Of a stretch of DNA of 64,000 bases, positions 43,934 through 52,771 are shown one piece after another. Position 1 is the first letter of the stretch; every line of letters begins with the position of its first letter. Under the pieces are notes generated by a model. That model saw nothing but the letters and a program-made list of their open reading frames with translations, was not told where the DNA came from and did not search any database. The stretch is taken from contig NZ_LITT01000035.1 of the NCBI RefSeq assembly GCF_001636845.1, positions 248,001-312,000 on the forward strand. The letters run 5' to 3'. The position numbers were made by a program, and so were the translations under genes. Source of the DNA: Clostridium ljungdahlii. Its GTDB lineage: Bacteria; Bacillota; Clostridia; Clostridiales; Clostridiaceae.

Positions 43934-44008
43934 TGGCTGGGATGGCAGGATTTGAACCTACGAATGATGGAGTCAAAGTCCATTGCCTTACCACTTGGCT
44001 ACACCCCA
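43934..44008 (-). tRNA. tRNA-Gln (TTG)
   Basis: 75 bases with encoded CCA. Loop CTTTGAC gives anticodon TTG. The acceptor stem starts with T (TGGGGTG/CATCCCA), usual for bacterial tRNA-Gln. GatCAB encoded at 51-54 kb probably makes Gln-tRNA by amidating Glu on this tRNA. Confidence 0.95.
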
Positions 44009-44012
44009 ACAG

Positions 44013-44089
44013 TGGGGTGAACGATGGGGCTCGAACCCACGACAACCAGAACCACAATCTGGCGCTCTACCAACTGAACTACGTTCACC
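44013..44089 (-). tRNA. tRNA-His (GTG)
   Basis: Loop TTGTGGT gives anticodon GTG. The extra 5' G (position -1, at 44089) is encoded and pairs with discriminator C73, the identity mark of tRNA-His. CCA is encoded. Confidence 0.96.
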
Positions 44090-44095
44090 ACATCT

Positions 44096-44171
44096 TGGTG
44101 CGCCATCGGGGACTCGAACCCCGGGCAACCTGATTAAGAGTCAGATGCTCTACCAACTGAGCTAATGGCGC
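44096..44171 (-). tRNA. tRNA-Lys (CTT), copy 2
   Basis: 76 bases with encoded CCA, anticodon CTT. The acceptor stem is GCGCCAT/ATGGCGC, more stable than in copy 1. Confidence 0.95.
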
Positions 44172-44174
44172 TTA

Positions 44175-44251
44175 TGGTGCGTCTTAAGGGATTCGAACCC
44201 CCGGCACACGGCTTAGAAGGCCGTTGCTCTATCCAACTGAGCTAAAGACGC
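44175..44251 (-). tRNA. tRNA-Arg (TCT), copy 2
   Basis: 77 bases with encoded CCA, anticodon TCT, same as the gene at 43470. Confidence 0.96.
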
Positions 44252-44256
44252 ACGCT

Positions 44257-44330
44257 TGGAGCGGGTGAAGAGAATCGAACTCTCATAACTAGCTTGGAAG
44301 GCTAGCACTCTACCATTGAGTTACACCCGC
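44257..44330 (-). tRNA. tRNA-Gly (TCC), copy 3
   Basis: 74 bases with encoded CCA, anticodon TCC. Five bases from tRNA-Arg (TCT), the same spacing as at 43546/43552, which marks a block duplication. Confidence 0.96.
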
Positions 44331-44408
44331 ATAATCTTTCATGTCAAATAAAAAGAATTCACTACTTTATCTCTTCCTTACATTTAACTAAGCTCTATCT
44401 TAATTAAA

Positions 44409-44484
44409 TGGTCGGGGTGACAGGGATTGAACCTGCGACCTCATGGTCCCAAACCACGCGCGCTCCCATCTGCGCCACACCCCG
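44409..44484 (-). tRNA. tRNA-Pro (TGG), copy 2
   Basis: 76 bases with encoded CCA, anticodon TGG. First gene of the cluster, about 62 bases after the predicted -10 box. Confidence 0.96.
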
Positions 44485-44545
44485 TTATTAAGAAATCATC
44501 TTGTTTATCTTGAAATCTTTTTTGTAACTCCTGACAACATCAATT

Positions 44546-44574
44546 ATTTTACACGATATATTCTAATTCGTCAA
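44546..44574 (-). promoter_or_regulatory. sigma-A promoter of the tRNA cluster
   Basis: On the minus strand TTGACG (44574-44569), a 17-base spacer, and TAAAAT (44551-44546). This is close to the consensus and lies directly upstream of the first tRNA gene. Confidence 0.75.
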
Positions 44575-44603
44575 TACCCTATTTTACTTTTTTTTATTTT
44601 TGT

Positions 44604-45074
44604 TTATAATTCTATGATATCTGGTCTTATAATTTTATCATTTATGCTTATGATAGCAGCGCTTTTCCGCCCATTTCTAGGCAAAGACGGACTTCCTGGA
44701 TTAACAAAGTATATACCATCCTCATAGGCTATTTCAGATACATGAGTATGCCCAAATAGGACTATATCTGCCTCTTCCTCTAAAGCCCTATATCTTAACC
44801 TAGATAAATCGTATTTAACGTCATACCTATGCCCATGAGTTATTAAAAACTTTTTACCTTCTATGATTTCTATCCTTTCAGGAGGGACATCTACAGTAAA
44901 GTCACAATTTCCCCTTACGTTTATAATATTACCATGATAAAATTTCTCCATCTCTTTTACATCTTCTACATTATCTCCAAGATGAATAATCAAATCCATA
45001 TGATTTAACACCTGCATAACTTTTTTTACCATTTGCTTGTATCTATGTGTATCACTTACTACTCCTATTTGCAA
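44604..45074 (-). CDS. YfcE/MJ0936-type phosphodiesterase
   Basis: A 156-residue metallophosphoesterase. Motifs in order: VVSDTHR (DxH), LGDNVED (GD), RGNCDF (GNC in place of GNH, usual for this subfamily), THGHRY and FGHTH. Start is TTG, with GGAGG seven bases upstream. It begins three bases after the stop of the XTP pyrophosphatase gene. The chain rph-rdgB-yfcE is common in Clostridia. Confidence 0.93.
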   Translation of the reverse strand: MQIGVVSDTHRYKQMVKKVMQVLNHMDLIIHLGDNVEDVKEMEKFYHGNIINVRGNCDFTVDVPPERIEIIEGKKFLITHGHRYDVKYDLSRLRYRALEEEADIVLFGHTHVSEIAYEDGIYFVNPGSPSLPRNGRKSAAIISINDKIIRPDIIEL

Positions 45075-45077
45075 ATT

Positions 45078-45686
45078 CTAAACCTCCTCCATAATGTCCC
45101 TCATTTGCTCCTCCAATTTTTTAAGTGCATTAGCTCTATGGCTTATAGAGTTTTTTATTTCATAGGGCAGTTCTCCAAAGGTTTTATGATATTCGGCCAC
45201 ATAAAATAGTGGGTCATAGCCAAATTTATTATTTCCTCTCTCTTCATCACATATTATGCCCTTTACTTCGCCTTCAACTTTAAATGTCCTTTTTGAATCC
45301 ACTATAAGTACCAGTGCGCATACAAACTTAGCTTCTCTATCTTGTGGTTTCATACCTTCTAAAAGCTTTAACAGCTTTTCATTGTTTTTTTTGTCATTTC
45401 CATGTTCCCCTGCAAACCTTGCAGAGTGCACTCCCGGTGCCCCATCTAGCCCTTTAACCATTAACCCTGAATCATCTGCAAGAACCATACACTTATCCTG
45501 AAGCATATGGTATATAGTACTGGCCTTTTTATAGGCATTTTCTGAAAATGTTTCTCCATCCTCTAAGATATCCACATTTAAATTCATATCTTTCATAGAC
45601 AAAATTTCTATAGGATATTTGGAAAGCATTTGCTTAATTTCTCTTATTTTATTACAATTATTGCTTGCCACTACTAGTTTTTTCAT
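45078..45686 (-). CDS. rdgB: XTP/dITP pyrophosphatase (RdgB/HAM1)
   Basis: A 202-residue house-cleaning enzyme that hydrolyses non-canonical purine nucleotides such as dITP and XTP to monophosphates. Motifs: [17 protein letters not shown] at the start, [20 protein letters not shown] with [13 protein letters not shown] and ISHRANAL near the end. I chose the ATG at 45686 because GGAGG lies six bases before it; a preceding ATG at 45689 is nearer the site. It overlaps the rph stop by one base. Confidence 0.95.
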   Translation of the reverse strand: MKKLVVASNNCNKIREIKQMLSKYPIEILSMKDMNLNVDILEDGETFSENAYKKASTIYHMLQDKCMVLADDSGLMVKGLDGAPGVHSARFAGEHGNDKKNNEKLLKLLEGMKPQDREAKFVCALVLIVDSKRTFKVEGEVKGIICDEERGNNKFGYDPLFYVAEYHKTFGELPYEIKNSISHRANALKKLEEQMRDIMEEV

Positions 45687-46432
45687 CATTTTCCTCCTGT
45701 ACCTATCCATAGGGAATCCATTTTTAAACTCTCTTTTTGGGCGTGAATCATATTCTTTATCCCTTTTTCACCTAAATGTAAAAGTTCCTGCAGATCATCT
45801 TTTGTAAATGGGCTTTGTTCTCCCGTACCCTGTATTTCAACAAACTCTCCTGAATCCGTCATTACTATGTTCATATCCACTTGAGCTCTTGAATCTTCTA
45901 AATAGCATAAATCAAGCATTCTCACATTATTTACTATTCCCACACTTATAGCACTGACAAAATCTCTTATAGGATAAACTGTAAAAGGGGTACGTTTATG
46001 AAGTTTATTTACAGCATCTACTAGTGCTACAAAAGCTCCTGATATAGAAGCAGTTCTAGTTCCTCCATCTGCTTGGATTACATCACAGTCAATCCATATA
46101 GTTTTTTCTCCCATAGCTTTCAAGTCCACTACAGATCTAAGTGCTCTTCCTATTATTCTTTGTATTTCCATTGTCCTTCCATCAATTTTTCCTTTGGTTA
46201 TATCTCTAATTTTTCTAACTTGAGTAGCCCTAGGCAGCATATTGTATTCACAGGTAATCCATCCTTCTCCTTTTCCTTTTAGGAAAGGAGGTACCCTATC
46301 TTCTATAGAAGCAGTACATATTACCTTTGTATCTCCTGTTTCTATAAGTACTGATCCTTCTGCATATTTTGTATAATCTCTTGCTATTTTAATAGGTCTA
46401 ATCTGATCATATTTTCTACCATCAATTCTCAT
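45686..46432 (-). CDS. rph: ribonuclease PH
   Basis: A 248-residue phosphorolytic 3' exoribonuclease that trims tRNA 3' ends. Motifs: RAPDQ-like opening [35 protein letters not shown]-type [40 protein letters not shown] (catalytic Asp), and [17 protein letters not shown]. Having it next to rdgB, and 1.2 kb from a tRNA cluster, is functionally sensible. GGAGGTAAAGT precedes the ATG. Confidence 0.97.
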   Translation of the reverse strand: MRIDGRKYDQIRPIKIARDYTKYAEGSVLIETGDTKVICTASIEDRVPPFLKGKGEGWITCEYNMLPRATQVRKIRDITKGKIDGRTMEIQRIIGRALRSVVDLKAMGEKTIWIDCDVIQADGGTRTASISGAFVALVDAVNKLHKRTPFTVYPIRDFVSAISVGIVNNVRMLDLCYLEDSRAQVDMNIVMTDSGEFVEIQGTGEQSPFTKDDLQELLHLGEKGIKNMIHAQKESLKMDSLWIGTGGK

Positions 46433-46476
46433 ACTTTACCTCCAAAATCAAAACTATATTAATAATTATACATCAA

Positions 46477-47466
46477 TTATTTCAACTTTTCCTCTAGTAC
46501 AAATAACTCATCTCTTTTAGGCGGTACAACCTCTTTTTCAAATTCATCACAAACTAATATTCCCTTTTCCCTGGTAATTTTGCCTATAATATATGCATTA
46601 ATATTTTGGCTTTTTAAAAGCTTAACGAGTTTATTTCCATCCTTTGTAGTAATGAGCATACTCCCTGAAGATATAAACCTTAAAGGGTCAACTGCATACT
46701 TATTACATATCTTTTCTGTTATTTTAGTAATTGGCATCTTATTTTTATATACTTTAAATCCCACTTTACTTGCCTTAGCAACTTCCCAAAGTGCTCCTAG
46801 TACTCCACCTTCAGTTATGTCGTGCATAGAATTTACTCCTGATTTTGCTGATAAAATTCCTTCTTTTACCACACTTATATATTTTATATAACCTTTTGCC
46901 TCTTTTATTTCCTCAGGGGTAAGTATATTCTTTAATTTATCCTCGTAGTCATTTACTACAATACTAGTTCCTTCCAGGCACAGATGTTTTGTTACCAGTA
47001 TATCGTCACCTTCTCTTGCACCAGAAGTAGCTACAGCTTCTCCACTTTTTCCTTTTCCTATTACAGTACAGGATATTACCATTTTATTTACAGCTCTTGT
47101 TATTTCCGTATGCCCGCCTAAAATTTCCACATTTATCTTTTCCGTTTCCTCACTGATTTCTTCCATAATTCTTCTTATATCTTCTAAAGAACTACTTTCT
47201 GGAGCTAAAATCGTAACTAAAATTCCAACAGGCTCGACTCCACAAGATGCTATATCATTACAATTTATATGAACTGCAAGCTTTCCACTGTTCACACTAG
47301 CCCCTGTAATAGGATCTGTAGACATAACACACTCCATATCACCAAAATTAACTACACTGCAGTCCTCTCCTATACCGCTTCTTATTCTCACATCTTCTCG
47401 TACTACTTTCCTATTTTCATCTATTATAGTTTTTAAATCTTCCCAATTTAATTTTCCAGCTTTCAT
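46477..47466 (-). CDS. AIR synthase-related protein (HypE-like fold)
   Basis: A 329-residue two-domain ATP-binding protein of the PurM/HypE/SelD/ThiL superfamily. The N-terminal part has GIGEDCSVVNFGD and MSTDPITGA, with HINCNDIASCGVEPVGILVT as the signature; the C-terminal part has MHDITEGGVLGALWEVAKAS. It lacks the C-terminal PRIC motif of HypE, so it does not act in NiFe hydrogenase cyanide synthesis. Substrate unknown. It lies 44 bases before rph and may be the first gene of that operon. Confidence 0.85.
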   Translation of the reverse strand: MKAGKLNWEDLKTIIDENRKVVREDVRIRSGIGEDCSVVNFGDMECVMSTDPITGASVNSGKLAVHINCNDIASCGVEPVGILVTILAPESSSLEDIRRIMEEISEETEKINVEILGGHTEITRAVNKMVISCTVIGKGKSGEAVATSGAREGDDILVTKHLCLEGTSIVVNDYEDKLKNILTPEEIKEAKGYIKYISVVKEGILSAKSGVNSMHDITEGGVLGALWEVAKASKVGFKVYKNKMPITKITEKICNKYAVDPLRFISSGSMLITTKDGNKLVKLLKSQNINAYIIGKITREKGILVCDEFEKEVVPPKRDELFVLEEKLK

Positions 47467-47542
47467 AAAAATTCCTTCTTTCTAAAAATAAACAAGCACT
47501 ATTTTACATCTCACCTCATATTATATATATAAGGATTAATTT

Positions 47543-48964
47543 ATGGTAGGTGTAAATATTTTGAAATATATAGGACCTTTTTTGAGAATTAATAAGGTAA
47601 ACCCGGCTAACATCAAAAATCAACTGTTTTATTTATCAAAAGAATCTTTAAAGGAAATTGTACTGCACTCAGAATGCGGAGTTTCCACTCCAGTTAAAGA
47701 ACTTGATATAAAAAACATACCCAACTTTGATATTAACACATTTAAAGGTGTTTCTCCACTTATATGCATTTATAGGAAAGCAAACCCTATTCTCATAAAT
47801 ATGGACAATAAGCTATGTTGGAACCAAGATAAATTTAAAAAAGAAATAAACATAGATAGCAATACACTTATGACTCTATGTTTACTAGAACTTTCTGATT
47901 ACTATAATTTATTTAACAACATAGATAAAAAAAATTATAATTTAGGGAAACTGTATGAATCCCTTTGTAAAAATCAATTAAAATTTTATGCTCTGCATTT
48001 TAGAAATAATGAAGGTGTATTTACAGATAAAAAACTAGAAGACGGTTCCCTTATAGAAGACTTAGAATTTGTAGATAAAAATAAAAAGTTTAAATTTTCA
48101 TCTCAGGCACTTCTGATGGCTGCCTACTACAAATGCAGCACTTTACTTGAAGGAGAAGAAAGGGAGGACTTTAAAAATTTTTCTTTTGACATTTTAAATA
48201 TGCTTATAAAATTGAAAGAAGACTTGTATGATTTATCTTTTGAAGAACTTACAAGATTATGCTTTGGTCTTAATATATTCTACAGTTATTCCAAAGACTT
48301 GACCTGTAAAGATCTAATACTCGACATATCAGAGCTCATATTTGAAAAATTTTATTCTGACAGCACCTTAACTGAGTCTTTAAGAGAAACAGATGTAGAA
48401 AATGATTCATTGAATTATATAAATTATATGCTCATATATAAGTATACAAATATTATAAAGTCTAAGGACAATGCTGACTTTATATTTAAAAGACTTTTAA
48501 AGTTGTATGATGCAGAGAAAGGATTATTTATTAAAAATACTTCCAAAAAAAACATTGAATTTACATGTTTAGAAGTCGTCCTGTATCTTACAGTCCTTCT
48601 CATAGATGTTGATGTATATAAGGATAAAGACAAAAACAGTTTAATAGTACTGGACATATTTAAGCGTCAGCTTATAGACTCAGGTATGATTTTAAGTTGG
48701 CCTGATGCCCCTGATTTAAGTAGTGCAGAAAGGTACGAAAACTTTTCTCTTAAATCTGAAGATTTAATAGAAGAGCAAAATTTTAAAACAGATTCAATTC
48801 CATCACCTGAATCATGTGAAATAGCACCTGTTTTTACCAAATATGTAACTTACAGCAGAAAAAAGGAAAGTTTTAAATCTGTAAAAACTTCCTTTGACGC
48901 CTATAAAAATATGTCTATATTTTTTCTTGTAATACATCTTTTAAGTCCTAAAATAGCACAATAG
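47543..48964 (+). CDS. uncharacterised clostridial protein
   Basis: A 473-residue soluble, mainly helical protein that I do not recognise. No signal peptide or long hydrophobic helix. A block near residues 90-250 (NTLMTLCLLELSDYYNLFNN; FKFSSQALLMAAYYKCSTLL; LSFEELTRLCFGLNIFYSYS) has helical pairs that recall alpha/alpha-toroid or TPR-like folds, but no catalytic motif is visible. AAGGATTAATTT gives an eight-base-spaced ribosome site. Divergent from the AIR synthase-like gene, sharing a short promoter region. Confidence 0.7.
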   Translation: MVGVNILKYIGPFLRINKVNPANIKNQLFYLSKESLKEIVLHSECGVSTPVKELDIKNIPNFDINTFKGVSPLICIYRKANPILINMDNKLCWNQDKFKKEINIDSNTLMTLCLLELSDYYNLFNNIDKKNYNLGKLYESLCKNQLKFYALHFRNNEGVFTDKKLEDGSLIEDLEFVDKNKKFKFSSQALLMAAYYKCSTLLEGEEREDFKNFSFDILNMLIKLKEDLYDLSFEELTRLCFGLNIFYSYSKDLTCKDLILDISELIFEKFYSDSTLTESLRETDVENDSLNYINYMLIYKYTNIIKSKDNADFIFKRLLKLYDAEKGLFIKNTSKKNIEFTCLEVVLYLTVLLIDVDVYKDKDKNSLIVLDIFKRQLIDSGMILSWPDAPDLSSAERYENFSLKSEDLIEEQNFKTDSIPSPESCEIAPVFTKYVTYSRKKESFKSVKTSFDAYKNMSIFFLVIHLLSPKIAQ

Positions 48965-49094
48965 TAGTACAGCAGTGCTAAAAATTTTTGAAAATATTTT
49001 TTAATATTTAGGACATAATAATATAACTACAGTACAAGCACTTCACAATTTAATTTTAAACCTAAGTCTGCTTCTATAAGGAAGGTGATACCTA

Positions 49095-49271
49095 ATGATG
49101 GATATTAATTGCTCGGAAAGCTGCATACATGAAAAAAACGGGAAATGCACCCTAGATCAAATTAACGCTATTACAAACCTTTCATCTTTAGAAACAAACT
49201 GTATATACTTTACTCCAAAAGGACAATTAAAAAGCACTTCGAACCAATTTACAAATTTCAATTCTAATTAA
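49095..49271 (+). CDS. small cysteine-containing clostridial protein
   Basis: A 58-residue protein, MMDINCSESCIHEKNGKCTL followed by DQI and later TNCIYFTPKG. The pattern C-x3-C-x7-C-x17-C is shared by a small clostridial family often mislabelled in databases as an acyl-carrier-protein dehydratase. The four cysteines could bind a metal. AAGGTG lies seven bases before the ATG and a strong terminator follows directly. Confidence 0.7.
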   Translation: MMDINCSESCIHEKNGKCTLDQINAITNLSSLETNCIYFTPKGQLKSTSNQFTNFNSN

Positions 49272-49274
49272 CGA

Positions 49275-49301
49275 AAGGGTCTCATATTTATGAGACCTTT
49301 T
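49275..49301 (+). terminator. terminator of the small Cys protein gene
   Basis: AGGGTCTCATA pairs with TATGAGACC-T (one G-T pair), loop of few bases, followed by TTTT. It begins four bases after the stop. Confidence 0.8.
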
Positions 49302-49329
49302 CAAGCCTTGCAAAAAACTATATACTCTA

Positions 49330-50946
49330 TCAATGAACATCTAAATAAGCTTTATCTAACTTTATATTTCCCAACTTATTAGTATAAATACCCTGTACAT
49401 AGTTTTTTTCACTTATAATTACATCATTGAAATATAGAGGAATAATTGGCATGTCTTCCATCAACATATTTTCCATTTCCTTAAGTATTTCTATTCTTTT
49501 AGTTCCATCTTTCTCAAATTCCGCATTCATAAATTTATTGTCAAATTGCACATTTCTATATCCATATAAATTATATTGGGATGCAGGCCTCCATATATCC
49601 AAAAATGACAGTGGATAATCATAGTATCCCTCGTATTTTATCTCTGCCATATCATAGTCACCTTTTTTTAACTTCTCATTGAATTTAGAAGACTCATATC
49701 CTTCACACTCCACATCTATTCCCACAGCTTTTTTTATACTTTCACCTATGCTTTCACATACTTTTTTGTTTTCAACTGTGTCCAAATATATGAGTTTTAA
49801 TGAAGTTTCTCCATAACTAGAACTTACACCTTTCATCATATCAGAAGCCTTTTTTATATCTTCATTGCCTTGAAAAAATACCTTATTTATATATTTGCCA
49901 TTCAGTCCATCCCCTGTATATTGGGGTATATAAGAATATGCCTCCAAAGCAGTGCTATTTAATATATTTTTAACTATATTATTTCTATTAATAGAAGCAG
50001 CTACTGCCTTCCTAAAATTATTGTCATTTACAATACCACTCCTTTTTAAATTAAAAGCTATGCCTTCCCCTTGAAGTAAAGGTGAAACTTTATATTTTGC
50101 CTTACCTTCTATAGTTTTTAATTCTCCTAAAGGAGGATCTGTGAACACATTTATTGTAGAACTTTGAAATGCAGCAAGTGCACTTTCTCTAGTTTTTAAG
50201 GAACTCAATGTTATGCTATTACTTTTCACCTGTGCCTTGTTCCAGTAATGAGAATTCTTCTTTAATGTAATTTCCCCGCTGTCAGATATATTGTTTATAC
50301 AAAAACTTCCTGAATACATTATTGATCTATAGTCCTTTTTCCAATCTATGAGTTTAGAATCAATATTTCTAAGTGCATATATAGGCTGAGAGAGTATATT
50401 CAAAAAATAATTACAGGGATAATTTAATCTTATATTGAGCGTTTTATTATTCAAAGCAGTTACAGCCACATTTTTAAAATCACACTTGCCTTTTCTATAA
50501 TCTTCTACTCCAAATATACAATTTAGCTGATCTGAAAATATGTTATTTGTGTTTTTATTTAAAATATCAGAAAAAAAGTTCACAAAGTCATCTGCAGTAA
50601 TATCAGAACCATCACTCCACTTTCCGTCCTTTCTTATTTTAAAAGTATAATTAGTTCCATCTTGACTTATATCCCAACTTTCGGCAAGTGCAGGAACTAT
50701 TTTGCCATTTTCATCACAATTCACAAGTCCTTCAAACGTGTTTGCAAGTATATCCTTTTCCCTTAAATTATTGGAATCAAGCATTATAAGATCTTCAGGT
50801 AACTTACCCAAATTATATGTCACATTATTCTTATAATTACTACTTTCAGTTTGCTCAACTTTCTTTTGCAAAGATCCTCCAATTAAAGTTATAGAAACTA
50901 TGGAAATTATGAGCATACCTAATATTATATAAATAAATTTCTTCAT
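49330..50946 (-). CDS. extracellular solute-binding protein, family 5 (peptide-binding type), membrane-anchored
   Basis: A 538-residue SBP_bac_5 protein. Family landmarks: ANTFEGLVNCDENGKIVPAL, AESWDISQDGTNYTFKIRKD and GKWSDGSDITADDFV. Unlike most Gram-positive relatives it has no lipobox cysteine: the N-terminal helix (about 4-26) ends ITLIGGSLQKK. It is therefore either anchored by this helix or released. No permease or ATPase genes are next to it, so it is an orphan. The ligand is probably a peptide. GGAGATATAT precedes the ATG. Confidence 0.88.
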   Translation of the reverse strand: MKKFIYIILGMLIISIVSITLIGGSLQKKVEQTESSNYKNNVTYNLGKLPEDLIMLDSNNLREKDILANTFEGLVNCDENGKIVPALAESWDISQDGTNYTFKIRKDGKWSDGSDITADDFVNFFSDILNKNTNNIFSDQLNCIFGVEDYRKGKCDFKNVAVTALNNKTLNIRLNYPCNYFLNILSQPIYALRNIDSKLIDWKKDYRSIMYSGSFCINNISDSGEITLKKNSHYWNKAQVKSNSITLSSLKTRESALAAFQSSTINVFTDPPLGELKTIEGKAKYKVSPLLQGEGIAFNLKRSGIVNDNNFRKAVAASINRNNIVKNILNSTALEAYSYIPQYTGDGLNGKYINKVFFQGNEDIKKASDMMKGVSSSYGETSLKLIYLDTVENKKVCESIGESIKKAVGIDVECEGYESSKFNEKLKKGDYDMAEIKYEGYYDYPLSFLDIWRPASQYNLYGYRNVQFDNKFMNAEFEKDGTKRIEILKEMENMLMEDMPIIPLYFNDVIISEKNYVQGIYTNKLGNIKLDKAYLDVH

Positions 50947-51091
50947 ATATATCTCCTCATTCCCACTTCATGGGATACTATTTAAATTATTGTCACTTAT
51001 TATAAAAATAAACAAATCAGGTTGTATTATTTTTAATCCATGTTTTTTATGATATAATGTTCACGTACATTTAGATATAAGGAGTGTAAAT

Positions 51092-51298
51092 ATGATACTT
51101 GCATTAGAAGTTTTAGGTATTTTAACTATGTGTACTATTATGTTTGTTTCAATTTGGGGATTTATAATTATGAAGCAAATGCTATCCCAATTAAAATATA
51201 GAAACTATTTAGTAGAAAAACTAACTCAATATATGTATTTTTTGACAAAAAAAGATGATGGCTCTTTAACTAAACCAGACAATAATAAAAAGGAATAA
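51092..51298 (+). CDS. small membrane protein
   Basis: A 68-residue protein with one long hydrophobic helix (about 2-30, LEVLGILTMCTIMFVSIWGF) and a charged, partly coiled tail. Function unknown. AAGGAGTGTAAAT precedes the ATG and a hairpin terminator overlaps its stop, so it has its own transcript. TATAAT lies about 40 bases upstream. Confidence 0.6.
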   Translation: MILALEVLGILTMCTIMFVSIWGFIIMKQMLSQLKYRNYLVEKLTQYMYFLTKKDDGSLTKPDNNKKE

Positions 51299-51329
51299 GA
51301 AAGCTTTAAAATAGTTTTCTATTCCTTTA
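51288..51329. terminator. terminator between the small membrane protein and gatB
   Basis: AAAGGAATAAGAAA pairs with TTTTCTATTCCTTT with one bulge and is followed by ATTTTA. Both convergent genes end here. Confidence 0.65.
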
Positions 51330-51335
51330 TTTTAG

Positions 51336-52766
51336 TTAATTTTTATTGAATTCTCTATTTACAAGATCATTTACAATCTTAGGATTTGCCTTTCCCTTAG
51401 TTTCTTTCATAACTAAGCCTATCATGAATTTAATAGCTCTTTTCTTACCATTTTTATAATCTTCTAATGGTTTAGGATTATCTTTCATAACCTTTTTTAT
51501 TATGTGCAGAATTTCATCTTCACTGCTGTTTTGTAAAAAATTCCTCTTCTCAATTATTTCTTCAGGTTTTGCACCATTTACAAACATTTCCTCTATTATT
51601 TCTTTACCTATATTATTAGAAATCATACCTGAATCTATAAACTTGATTAAACTTACTAGGTCTTCCGGCTTAAATTTAAGTTCATTTAATGATACCGATC
51701 TTTCATTCATAAGCCTTGATATATCTCCCATAATCCAGTTAAAAGCAGCTTTAGGATTTCGACTTAGCTTAGCAGTTTCCTCAAAGAAATCTGCTGCCCT
51801 CATATTTAAGATCAATACCTCAGCATCGTGTTTTGAGACATTGTACTCTTTAATAAATCTCTCCACTTTATCATATGGAAGTTCAGGTATAGTTTTTCTT
51901 ATTTTCTCTATCCATTCATTTGAAATATTTATAGCTGTTAAATCCCCTTCTGGAAAGTATCTATAATCTCTAGCTTGTTCTTTAGCTCTCATAACTTCAG
52001 TTTTATTCTTGGATTCATCCCATCTTCTGGTTTCTTGTACTATCTTTTCTCCAGATTCTGCAGCCTTTACTTGCCTTAAATATTCATACTCAAAAGCTTT
52101 TTCAAGAGCCTTAAAAGAATTCACATTCTTTATTTCCACTTTTACACCAAATTTTCTACTGCCTTTAGGTCTTATGGATATATTACCATCACATCTTAAA
52201 GAACCCTGTTCCATCTTACAATCTGAAACTCCTATGGATCTCAAAATATTTTTTAACTTCTGGAGATAACAGGTAGATTCCTCTGGGGTTCTTATATCTG
52301 GTTTGGACACTACTTCTATAAGAGGTACACCTGCTCTATTATAATTGATCAAGGTACCTGCCTTTGTATGGATCAATTTTGCTGCATCCTCTTCCATATG
52401 TATTCTTTCAATACCTATTTTCTTTTTTTCTCCCTTACTATTTTCTACCTCAATATATCCATCGCTGCATAGAGGGAATCTGTGTTGGGTTATTTGATAA
52501 TTTTTAGGGCAATCCGGATAAAAATAATTTTTTCTATCCATTCTGCTCTTTTTATTTATTGAGCAATTAAGGGCAATTCCCGATTTTATGGTATACTCTA
52601 TTACCTTTTTATTTATTCTAGGGAGCGCACCTGGAAGTGCAAGGCATATTGGACAAACGTGACTATTGGGTTCTCCTCCAAATTCAGTGCTGCATCCACA
52701 ATACATCTTAGTTTTTGTTGAAAGCTCTACATGAACTTCCAGACCAATTACCAATTCATATTCCAT
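51336..52766 (-). CDS. gatB: Asp-tRNA(Asn)/Glu-tRNA(Gln) amidotransferase subunit B
   Basis: The 476-residue kinase/tRNA-binding subunit. It activates Asp or Glu on mischarged tRNA with ATP before amidation. Landmarks: GLEVHVELSTKTKMYCGCS, FYPDCPKNYQITQ, RIHMEEDAAKL, and the C-terminal YqeY-like helical domain ending KANPKIVNDLVNREF. The zinc-site cysteines CGCS and CPICLALPG are kept. Last gene of gatC-gatA-gatB, five bases after gatA. Confidence 0.97.
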   Translation of the reverse strand: MEYELVIGLEVHVELSTKTKMYCGCSTEFGGEPNSHVCPICLALPGALPRINKKVIEYTIKSGIALNCSINKKSRMDRKNYFYPDCPKNYQITQHRFPLCSDGYIEVENSKGEKKKIGIERIHMEEDAAKLIHTKAGTLINYNRAGVPLIEVVSKPDIRTPEESTCYLQKLKNILRSIGVSDCKMEQGSLRCDGNISIRPKGSRKFGVKVEIKNVNSFKALEKAFEYEYLRQVKAAESGEKIVQETRRWDESKNKTEVMRAKEQARDYRYFPEGDLTAINISNEWIEKIRKTIPELPYDKVERFIKEYNVSKHDAEVLILNMRAADFFEETAKLSRNPKAAFNWIMGDISRLMNERSVSLNELKFKPEDLVSLIKFIDSGMISNNIGKEIIEEMFVNGAKPEEIIEKRNFLQNSSEDEILHIIKKVMKDNPKPLEDYKNGKKRAIKFMIGLVMKETKGKANPKIVNDLVNREFNKN

Positions 52767-52771
52767 AATTT

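Noticed and set aside
43629-44165. Open frames over the tRNA cluster on both strands (62-66 codons)
   Set aside because: They lie across tRNA genes with full cloverleaf features and encoded CCA; the frames are accidental.
46477-47466. Calling this gene hypE
   Set aside because: The C-terminal PRIC-type motif needed for thiocarbamate chemistry is absent and no other hyp genes are near.
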